A stretch of 36,077 bases of DNA from the NCBI GenBank assembly GCA_028282645.1, contig JANQHM010000176.1, positions 1 to 36,077 of the forward strand, read 5' to 3'. The stretch's first letter is position 1, and every line of letters starts with the position of its first letter. Below, piece by piece: positions 9,137 through 15,635 of this stretch. The stretch comes from Candidatus Gastranaerophilales bacterium (lineage in GTDB: Bacteria > Cyanobacteriota > Vampirovibrionia > Gastranaerophilales > JANQFW01). Below the pieces are notes generated by a model, which did not search any database, was not told the DNA's origin, and saw only the letters and a program-made list of their open reading frames with translations. Both the position numbers and the translations under genes were made by a program.

Positions 9137-11041
9137 TTATTGTGAAGCCTGTATATTAATATTTACATTATTCTTGTCATTGTTGTTTGGATTAACGGTA
9201 GAGTCAGGAGCAATATTTGTACTATCATTAGGATTAATTGGTTTCACACTAGTTGTATCAATAATCTCTGGTGGCATTATATCGATAACAGGTGGCGAAT
9301 TAATAATATCTGTGGGCGGAGTATCAATAGGCTTGCTATAAACATTAGGGTCAATAACACATTTGTTATTTTCTATAGTTCCCTGCAAGGTACTACATAA
9401 GGCATCGTTATTGTAACTGCCTTTAAATACTTCAAAGAAATTACCTTCCAAATATACTTTTATTTTTTTAGCAAGATCTTCTTTTGTTTCTTGAGCAATA
9501 TTTGGATCATTATAAATTTCTTCTAATTTTTCCTTTAATTTTATTAAATTTTGATATTTAAGAAGTGTTGTACTTGTACTACTGAATGTATTGTTGTTGG
9601 ATAATTTAGCCATGTCACTGGTACATCCATATCCGGTAGTGTTACATGTACCCTCATATTGTGATCCCGGATCTCCCATAGAAATTATACCTGTTGGAGT
9701 TACTTCAAATCCAAATAAGTCGGTTCCGATAGTCATAGGGTCAGTAGATGCAGTCAATGTTACCCAAAGTTTATGATAGCCGGTAACAGGATCTTTTGTA
9801 CCTACAAACATTTCTTGTCCGTTTGAAAATTTAAACCAGCCATTATATGTTTCTGTCGAACCGGTGAATATTTGAATATAACTGCTGCTGCTACTACTGC
9901 TTGATGATGATGAACTTGAACTGCTAGAGCTTGCACTGCTTGATGATGAGCTTGAACCGTTACCTGAGCTGCTTGCACTGGCACTACAAGCAGTTGTGGT
10001 ATTTATATCTACAATATCTCCACTTGCGCTTGCAATACAGCCGTTTGTAGCTCCATATGCATATATTGATGACTCTACAAGATCAAATTCTGATCCGGTT
10101 AAGTAATTTTTTAGATAGTCATATGCGTAGTCTGGAGGCGTAATTGTAACTTCAGTAGCTATAATAGTATCAGATAACAAGTTTAACCTGCCTATACCTT
10201 GTCCAAAAATATTAGTAAGGCTAGTGTTAACTAGTGTAGAAGAAGATGGGGTTGTATCATTTAAAGCAGGGTCAGTATTGGCACCGGTTGTAGTAGTGTC
10301 TTGAGCAGTATCATTTATAACTAGCTCAATTATTTCTTCATAAAGCAGTTGTTTGTTTCTGCTATCTACAAAATAAGTAATCTGTTTGCCCATATTTAGT
10401 AAATCATTTACATATGTTTTTAAAATAAATTTTTCCGAACTATCAGGTAATTGATTAAGGGTACTATCCAATTCTTTTGATAAAATTTTTGCGGCATCAC
10501 CTTCCTGTGCCAGGTCTATAGCAAAATCCAGTTCATTAATTATTTTAATCAGAGGATCTTTTGTACCGCTAACTATTGAATCATCTTTTGCTATATATTC
10601 ATCAACAATATTATTAAATGACTTTAATGCATTATCCAGACCCGAAGTATCAGCATTAACTCTTTTAGAGTTTTCTTGAATTTGAACTATATAATTTTTT
10701 GCAATATAAGCAAGGTCTTTCATGTTACCTGCAGATCCGTTTGTTTCAATTAAATTGCCTCCTCTGGAAGTACTTCTTATATATGCTTCGACAGGAGTTT
10801 GCAAAGACTGATTATTTAAAAATACTTCAGTGTTTGATAATAAATTGGGGTTAACATTAGGAATGGAAGCTCTGCCTGAATTAGATTCAAACATTACTAA
10901 ACTGCCATTATCTCGAAAAATTTCTCCAATGCTACCACCAAAGAGGGAATAAGCAAAAAAGCTTACTAAAAAAATTCCGGCTGTAATTATACCAATTTCA
11001 CCTATGTTGGAGCCTTTTTTGCAGTTAAAGTTATTACGCAT
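9137..11041 (-). CDS. Large Flp/type IV pilin-like secreted protein (paralogue 2, poly-Ser)
   Basis: Paralogue of the 7263 gene, 634 residues. It has the same leader and processing site (CKKG|SNIGE), hydrophobic helix (IGIITAGIFLVSFFAYSLFGG), helical middle (ETNGSAGNMKDLAYIAK is shared) and C-terminal module (WFKFSNGQEMFVGTK, GTDLFGFEVTPTGIISMGDPG, CNTTGYGCTSD, ALCSTLQ...CVIDP). The tail is Pro/Asn/Thr-rich. It differs mainly by an insertion of about 60 residues before the conserved module. That insertion has a Cys pair (GCIASAS...TTACSAS) and then a run of about 25 serines broken by single Ala or Gly-Asn-Gly. Such tracts act as flexible, often glycosylated linkers in surface proteins; that role here is inference. 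Ribosome binding site AAGGAT. Confidence 0.75.
   Translation of the reverse strand: MRNNFNCKKGSNIGEIGIITAGIFLVSFFAYSLFGGSIGEIFRDNGSLVMFESNSGRASIPNVNPNLLSNTEVFLNNQSLQTPVEAYIRSTSRGGNLIETNGSAGNMKDLAYIAKNYIVQIQENSKRVNADTSGLDNALKSFNNIVDEYIAKDDSIVSGTKDPLIKIINELDFAIDLAQEGDAAKILSKELDSTLNQLPDSSEKFILKTYVNDLLNMGKQITYFVDSRNKQLLYEEIIELVINDTAQDTTTTGANTDPALNDTTPSSSTLVNTSLTNIFGQGIGRLNLLSDTIIATEVTITPPDYAYDYLKNYLTGSEFDLVESSIYAYGATNGCIASASGDIVDINTTTACSASASSSGNGSSSSSSSASSSSSSSSSSSSSSSSSYIQIFTGSTETYNGWFKFSNGQEMFVGTKDPVTGYHKLWVTLTASTDPMTIGTDLFGFEVTPTGIISMGDPGSQYEGTCNTTGYGCTSDMAKLSNNNTFSSTSTTLLKYQNLIKLKEKLEEIYNDPNIAQETKEDLAKKIKVYLEGNFFEVFKGSYNNDALCSTLQGTIENNKCVIDPNVYSKPIDTPPTDIINSPPVIDIMPPEIIDTTSVKPINPNDSTNIAPDSTVNPNNNDKNNVNINIQASQ
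9881..9957 (-). repeat. Poly-serine coding tract in pilin-like paralogue 2
   Basis: The run uses AGC, AGT, TCA and TCT codons in mixed order, not one repeated triplet. It is therefore not a young slippage microsatellite, and the serine content is probably kept by selection. The paralogue lacks it. Confidence 0.85.
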
Positions 11042-11068
11042 AATATTATCCTTTATAATTTTTATGTC

Positions 11069-11089
11069 CTATAGTTTATATTCCCAAAA
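11069..11089 (-). promoter_or_regulatory. Conserved promoter-proximal box of pilin-like gene 2
   Basis: Identical over 21 bases to 8970-8990 and placed the same way upstream of the paralogous gene. Followed upstream by a similar A/T-rich block (AAACATTTTTTTT on the plus strand). Confidence 0.55.
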
Positions 11090-11181
11090 TTTTAAATTTT
11101 TAAACATTTTTTTTTATTAAATTAATAAAATGAAACATTTCTTTATAAATATTATTTTGGTACCTATTTTATGAATACTTG

Positions 11182-11241
11182 ATAATTATATTAAAAATAC
11201 TGCCCCCTAATTAGAGAGGGCAGTATTTTTAATATAATTAT
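11182..11241. terminator. 24 bp perfect hairpin, bidirectional terminator candidate
   Basis: ATAATTATATTAAAAATACTGCCC at 11182-11205 is perfectly complementary to 11218-11241 around a 12-base loop that itself contains CTAATTAG. The GC-rich top (CTGCCC/GGGCAG) next to A/T-runs fits an intrinsic terminator for the minus-strand 11437 gene. It would also shield the pilin-like gene downstream. Confidence 0.75.
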
Positions 11242-11280
11242 ATGAGGATTATTTTTGTATATATGTGTATGTCTTTTTAC

Positions 11281-11375
11281 TACTGGTACTCAATTAAATT
11301 TCAAATTATAGAATGAGCCTGTACACTTTTTAACGCTCCTGCTTCGCTATTCAGAATTTAGCCTATTTTATCAGC
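11281..11375 (-). repeat. 3'-flank repeat R1, copy A
   Basis: On the minus strand it reads GCTGATAAAATAG, then AGCGAAGCAGGAGCGTTAAA, and ends GAAATTTAATTGAGTACC. The order and sequence of blocks match the copies at 14741 and 16930. It begins 62 bases after the stop of the 11437 gene, in the same orientation, and is followed by the hairpin at 11182-11241. Confidence 0.8.
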
Positions 11376-11436
11376 TATTTACTCGATTGAATAAAAAGTA
11401 TTTAAGTATAAATAACATTCAAATGTTTTTGATTAA

Positions 11437-12129
11437 TTAATTAACTAAGCCAAACATTTGCATCATAGCTAGTATAAACGGTGGAATACCGGCAAATTGA
11501 TCTTGACATTGATCATCGCCATATTCATCATTTTTTTCAAATAAATAAGGATGGTCCTTTTTAAACTCTTCCAAATCCTCTTTGCTAATAATCTCATCCG
11601 GAGTACCTTTAGGATTTTTTGCTGTATCCAGGTCTTCAAGAAGTTTCGGATTATCCAGCAAGACCTTTGCGGCTTCTACTAATTCCGGTGAATATTTCCC
11701 ATCTTTGTTTTTTGCGATGGCCTTTAGATCACCATTACCCATCAATCCATCTTTATCCTTTTCTCCGTTTCTAGCATTTTGTACTTGATCAAAATTTTCT
11801 ATGATTAAATCTAATGCTGTTCCTACATCCATTTTTTTATTTTCACTTTCGACTTTATTACAGGTTCCACCTAATAAGGAGAAAAACATCATCATTAATG
11901 GATTACCTTGACATCCTCCCATCATAGACATCAGTATCATCATTATCATTGAATCAGAAGTATTTTCATTTTCTCCCATCATGGACATCATCATCATCAT
12001 TAACGGATCAGGAGTACCCTGCCCCGGAAAAATTGAACCTCCAAAATTTGCTTGACCACCAGAAGAATAACTCTGCCCATACGGTACCATCATAAATGGG
12101 TTAAACCCAGTATTCGAACAATTACACAT
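11437..12129 (-). CDS. MCNC-type Met-rich protein with EF-hand-like region (paralogue 1)
   Basis: Not recognised as a named family. The 230-residue protein begins MCNCSNTGFNPF. Its N-terminal half is dominated by Gly/Gln/Ser-rich stretches and three methionine-rich hydrophobic patches (LMMMMMSMMG, MIMMILMSMMGG, LMMMFFSLLGG). The region at about 100-200 is soluble and helical, with two acidic loops (EKDKDGLMGNGD and IISKEDLEEF) and the pattern ALDLIIENFDQ...DLKAIA...AAKVLLDNPKLLEDLD. This resembles degenerate EF-hand pairs reported in some secreted translocon-type proteins of the HrpF/NolX kind, but the resemblance is weak. It shares start, layout and leader with the next gene upstream. GGAGG lies 6-7 bases before the ATG. 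There is no signal peptide. It may be a secreted or surface-associated calcium-responsive protein; function unknown. Confidence 0.7.
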   Translation of the reverse strand: MCNCSNTGFNPFMMVPYGQSYSSGGQANFGGSIFPGQGTPDPLMMMMMSMMGENENTSDSMIMMILMSMMGGCQGNPLMMMFFSLLGGTCNKVESENKKMDVGTALDLIIENFDQVQNARNGEKDKDGLMGNGDLKAIAKNKDGKYSPELVEAAKVLLDNPKLLEDLDTAKNPKGTPDEIISKEDLEEFKKDHPYLFEKNDEYGDDQCQDQFAGIPPFILAMMQMFGLVN

Positions 12130-12253
12130 ATAATACCTCCTACACCTTATACCTTATACCTTATTTTTATTGCATTTTTAGATTTATGTTTAGATATAAA
12201 TAAAATCTAATTTTTTCTGACTTGTATTAAAAATTTATTTTTTTATATTTTTT

Positions 12254-12320
12254 GACTTTACCTTAACACTATAACCTATTATTATAAAAACAAAACTCTT
12301 TAAATAATTGCCTAAATTAA
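12254..12320 (-). promoter_or_regulatory. Conserved upstream box of MCNC paralogue 1
   Basis: About 65 bases are shared with 13297-13360. On the minus strand both contain TTTTGTTTTTATAATAATAG followed within a few bases by TTAAGGTAAA. The TATAAT is a likely -10 element, which would give a ~130-base leader here and ~290 bases in the paralogue. Confidence 0.55.
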
Positions 12321-12407
12321 ATAAAAAATTTTAAAAAAATATATTTTATTAAAAACTATTATAATGATACTACCCTAATCAGACAGGCTCTTAGCATATT
12401 ATATGAG

Positions 12408-13007
12408 TTATATATCAAACTTTTTATCTACAAAACTAGGATTCTCTTCAATATATTTATCGATGTCTCCTATTGTAAACTTTTCATCTTTGTCATTGTC
12501 TTTGTCATTTGCTTTTTCCATATTGTCAAATATGTCACGATGATTTAACAGGAACTGTGCAGCGTCTTTTAACTCTTGGCTATAACCATTAGTATCAACT
12601 ATTTTTTGTAAATCGCGAATGTGTACTTTTTGATTAGCCTTACCATCTATTGTGTCTATTATCGAAAAATTAGCTTTAATTATTTCTAATGCTTCGCGAG
12701 CAGAAATTTGGTTATTATCATCTTCTTCCAGATCTTCTTCTGCTGGCTCGTATGATTTTTCTACATTACTTTTTTCCGTATTTTGATTTTTTTTCCCGCA
12801 TATTGATCCCATTAACCACATCATGGGGATCATCATAGGATCAAAGCTTCCAGCTTGTCCATTATTATATTGAGGCACACTAGTACCATTACATGTTGTT
12901 GAAAAAATTGAGCTTGTACAGGGTGTTTGATTAAAACCCTGGCCTGTTGAGCTTAAAGGCCAATTACCGAAAAATGGGTTCATTCCGGCAGTTGCACAAT
13001 TACACAT
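12408..13007 (-). CDS. MCNC-type protein with EF-hand-like region (paralogue 2)
   Basis: A 199-residue paralogue of the 11437 gene. It starts MCNCATAGMNPF, has a Gln/Ser/Thr/Asn-rich segment with several cysteines (TPCTSS, STTCNG), one Met/Trp-rich patch (MMIPMMWLMGSICG) and an acidic linker (EPAEEDLEEDDNN). The C-terminal helical module aligns with its sister: AREALEIIKANFSIIDTI, DLQKIVDTNGYSQELKDAAQFLLNHRDIFDNME, KFTIGDIDKYI. An Asn/Asp/Lys run (NDKDNDKDE) replaces the second acidic loop. The leader TAGGAGGTATTAT before the ATG is identical to that of its sister. No signal peptide is seen. Function unknown; a calcium-binding role is only a suggestion from the acidic loops. Confidence 0.68.
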   Translation of the reverse strand: MCNCATAGMNPFFGNWPLSSTGQGFNQTPCTSSIFSTTCNGTSVPQYNNGQAGSFDPMMIPMMWLMGSICGKKNQNTEKSNVEKSYEPAEEDLEEDDNNQISAREALEIIKANFSIIDTIDGKANQKVHIRDLQKIVDTNGYSQELKDAAQFLLNHRDIFDNMEKANDKDNDKDEKFTIGDIDKYIEENPSFVDKKFDI

Positions 13008-13296
13008 ATAATACCTCCTACCTTGTATACCTTATCTTTTATGCCTTAAATTACCATTTTTGATTAAAGATAACAGTTGCATAATTCTTTTATAGTTATA
13101 ATAGATATTTATTAAAATCTTATTTCTACAAAACCAATATCTATCATTTCATTTAAAAAATTTACTAGCGTTATTATACTGTTTCCAAAGTCAATTTTAG
13201 ATTAATCTTTATAAACACTGTTGAATAATCTGAAAAGTATTTTAGAGATAGTATACAGCCTGTAACAACTGTTGAAATTTTTACACATTTTTAAGT

Positions 13297-13360
13297 TTTA
13301 CCTTAATACCTTCATCTATTATTATAAAAACAAAATTCTTTTTAAAATTGTCTAAAATTA
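13297..13360 (-). promoter_or_regulatory. Conserved upstream box of MCNC paralogue 2
   Basis: Matches 12254-12320, including the TATAATAATAG block (minus strand, -10-like at 13321-13326). It lies ~290 bases before the start codon, further away than in the sister gene, so the leader here is longer. Confidence 0.55.
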
Positions 13361-14009
13361 TAAAAAGAATGTTTTTTTATACTCATTAGTAATAAAATAT
13401 TTTTGAGTTGATATTAAAGTAAGCTGTTGTAACATTTATTAATATTTTTATTATTATTTAGCAATTTTATAATTTTGTTTGTCTTTATATAAATAAGCAA
13501 GGCAGTAAATTAAGATAATCAATGGTGGTAACATAGACACTTAGGTAGTCAAAATTTAGGAGGTTCAAAACGAAGTCATACAGCTTATTTATCCTGATTT
13601 AAAGAATGGAAAAAGTATAAAAAATAAGTTGTTTAGTTTAACCAGGTTTAAATTATTGGTAATTAGAAATTAAATAGTTGAGCATATCATAATAGTATTG
13701 TTATATACTAACCAGGTTGAAATACTTTGAGCATCATATAATTTAGATTTAGTAATTGAGGTAAACAAAAACAAGTCAGAATCAGTTTAAATTAAAATGA
13801 AATATTTATAATGAGCTACTGTTATTAGAATTTAGCTATAATGTAAAATTGAGTTTAAATATTAAGCAGAAAAATTCTATATAATAAAAAAATGAATTTT
13901 TTCTTAATATATAAACAAATGTAAAGTTTGATTTTATAAAATATATAATCTCTTAAAAACAAACAAAGTTAAGTTAACTCTCTCTCTAAGTAATTATCTG
14001 GTAATAATC
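13361..14009. other. Long AT-rich gene-free region with degenerate direct repeat
   Basis: No supported reading frame and no tRNA-like fold. AACCAGGTT occurs at 13640 and 13710, and each copy is followed by TTGAGCAT(AT)CATA (13678 and 13728), giving a degenerate direct repeat. TTAACTCTCTCTCTAAG at 13974-13990 is complementary to the AGGAGAGAGA ribosome binding site of the 14184 gene. The region ends in a strong terminator although no plus-strand gene precedes it. Confidence 0.45.
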
Positions 14010-14037
14010 TCTGGTATTAATATACCAGATTTTTTTT
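14010..14037 (+). terminator. Orphan intrinsic terminator
   Basis: TCTGGTAT and ATACCAGA form a perfect 8 bp stem with a TAAT loop, followed by eight T. It points to the plus strand. There is no plus-strand gene for 14 kb upstream other than the doubtful fragment at the left end, so it must end a non-coding transcript or act as an attenuator for the 14184 gene. Confidence 0.8.
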
Positions 14038-14183
14038 GTTCAATAGCAATTATTAGAAATATATTGTTTTTATAAAAATAGAGAGAGTAAATATTAAATA
14101 TATACAAAATAAAGGCTTAAATATAAACTCTTAATTTAATAAACAAAATAAAATTTGAAAGAAGATAAAATAGGAGAGAGAAA

Positions 14184-14648
14184 ATGAGCATTAATAATAT
14201 GTTTAATTTTCCTACCATAAATCCCAATGGTCTACAAACCGGCGAATTACAGGTAGGCAAGCAGGGTATTTATCAAAACGGTGAAAATATTTTCACTACA
14301 GCAACAAGCGGTTTCCCTGATAATATACAGGCTAATAGCAACTACCAATTAAACTTGGGAGCATTTACAGATAATGCTGTTTTACAAAACACGGCTACTC
14401 AGCCATATGCCGCAGGTCCAAATGATATTAATATTGGGCATAGCATTCAAGATAATATAAATTTGTTCGGTAATAATGTAAATGAATCAAATGTTTTAAA
14501 TAAAAAAGATTACACTGCACCCGGCCAATTAATGGGTGGATTTAAGGTACCAAACGTTAATGTAGATACAAATTTACAAATAAACTCAGCAATTGGTGAT
14601 CCTACCCAAGGTATTATGGGGCAATTAAAAGCTCTTTTAAACTTTTAA
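14184..14648 (+). CDS. Unknown Asn-rich protein
   Basis: Not recognised. It has 154 residues and no signal peptide or membrane helix. It is rich in Asn, Gly, Gln and Thr (MFNFPTINPNGLQTGELQVGKQG; LFGNNVNESNVL) and has a short hydrophobic C-terminus (GIMGQLKALLNF). The ribosome binding site is strong (AGGAGAGAGA, 4 bases before the ATG). The stop is followed by an R1 repeat. The composition suggests a structural or surface-associated protein like the MCNC pair across the gap, but there is no motif to prove it. Confidence 0.65.
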   Translation: MSINNMFNFPTINPNGLQTGELQVGKQGIYQNGENIFTTATSGFPDNIQANSNYQLNLGAFTDNAVLQNTATQPYAAGPNDINIGHSIQDNINLFGNNVNESNVLNKKDYTAPGQLMGGFKVPNVNVDTNLQINSAIGDPTQGIMGQLKALLNF

Positions 14649-14672
14649 TCAGATAGAATTATAGAATAAAAT

Positions 14673-14889
14673 TAATAAACAAAGGCTATTCATTTTATAC
14701 TAATTCAAAAATAATTTTCAGATTATTTAATAGTGTTAAAGCTGATAAAATAAGCTATTCGTCTGAATTGCGAAGCGGGAGCGTTAAAAAGTGAAATGGT
14801 CAATTTTACTTTTTATAAGCTCATTTAAAGAGAAATCTGAAATTTAATTGAGGACCAGTATAATTAATGAATGGCTTTTGTTTTTATTA
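14673..14889. repeat. ~215 bp segment bounded by imperfect inverted repeats
   Basis: ACAAAGGCTATTCATT at 14679-14694 pairs with AATGAATGGCTTTTGT at 14866-14881. The arm extends to over 20 bases with a 2-base bulge. The two internal mismatches become G-U pairs in the plus-strand RNA. The segment encloses R1 copy B. It could be a miniature element or a structured 3' UTR. Confidence 0.55.
14741..14862 (+). repeat. 3'-flank repeat R1, copy B
   Basis: Contains GCTGATAAAATAAGC, then TTGCGAAGCGGGAGCGTTAA, then AAATCTGAAATTTAATTGAG. Starts ~90 bases after the stop of the 14184 gene, in the same orientation. It is longer than copy C because of a 40-base insert (AAATGGTCAATTTTAC...) that shares GCTCATT with copy A. 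Confidence 0.82.
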
Positions 14890-14996
14890 CAGTTTTAAAA
14901 CTTTAAGTTATATTAACATTTATAAAAATTTACTAATTAATTTATCATTTGTTTAGTAAAATAATAAAAAATAAACAGTGGTGGTTTAGTTTTAAA

Positions 14997-15422
14997 ATGA
15001 ATGTTTCAAAATTAGGTTTTAGGTCTAATCTGCTTAATAATAAGCAAGATAATAATAAAGTAAAAACCGGAGCTTTAGTCGGGGTAGGACTAGGCTCTGG
15101 CATCGGTATATTTGAAATATCAGGTTTAAATCCCGATGAGATGGCTAAAGAGACTAAAAATCTATTAGACCAACCTGTTGGATATAGAGAATCTTATTAT
15201 AAGTCACTTAAAGAGACTTATTGCATAAAAAAACGCATCTCTTTATCTACTATTCTTGATAATAAGCAATTGCAGAAAGAAATAAAATATTGGAATTTTG
15301 TGAAAAATAATCCTAAAGTGGCTAAAACAGGTATTATAACAGCACATGCTCTTGTTATGGGAGCAATAGCCGCTGGTACTACTTATTTAATAACATATGC
15401 AAGAAGTAAACTATCTAAGTAG
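14997..15422 (+). CDS. Unknown small membrane protein
   Basis: Not recognised. I prefer the ATG at 14997 (MNVSKLGFRSN, 141 residues) to the TTG at 14949, though neither has a strong ribosome binding site. There are two hydrophobic segments: a Gly-rich one near the N-terminus (TGALVGVGLGSGIGIFEISGL) and one near the C-terminus (TGIITAHALVMGAIAAGTTYLITYA). They flank a basic central region. The ends are Lys-rich. The C-terminal helix resembles the fragment ending at 312. It is a possible two-helix membrane protein of unknown role. Confidence 0.6.
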   Translation: MNVSKLGFRSNLLNNKQDNNKVKTGALVGVGLGSGIGIFEISGLNPDEMAKETKNLLDQPVGYRESYYKSLKETYCIKKRISLSTILDNKQLQKEIKYWNFVKNNPKVAKTGIITAHALVMGAIAAGTTYLITYARSKLSK

Positions 15423-15635
15423 ATGATAAAAAGTTTTTATTTTAGTAAAAACTTTGATTTCTGAATTTGCCTGATTTTGTTAATACTTTTTTAATTGTAA
15501 AAAAAAATTAAGTTTTAGATATATTTTTTTAATAATAGCAATTTTTTTTTGTGTTCTTGTTTTAATATAATCGAAAAGGGAAAAATAAATTTATGATAAT
15601 ATAGACAAATTTTGTTCGGAGGTTATAACATAAAA

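Noticed and set aside
9802-9984. His/Gln/Ala-rich 60-residue frame
   Set aside because: It is the out-of-frame reading of the poly-serine tract of the pilin-like gene.
13500-13590. Possible tRNA or small gene (GGAGGTTCAAAAC resembles a T-loop, and AGGAGGT a ribosome binding site)
   Set aside because: No acceptor or anticodon stems can be paired around it, and no start codon follows the AGGAGGT at usable distance.
13361-14037. CRISPR array
   Set aside because: Only two degenerate copies of the direct repeat exist, with unequal length and no regular spacers. No cas genes are in the window.
14673-14889. Calling the 215 bp inverted-repeat segment a transposable element outright
   Set aside because: No target duplication is visible at its edges, and the other R1 copies lack these arms. 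A structured 3' UTR is equally likely.
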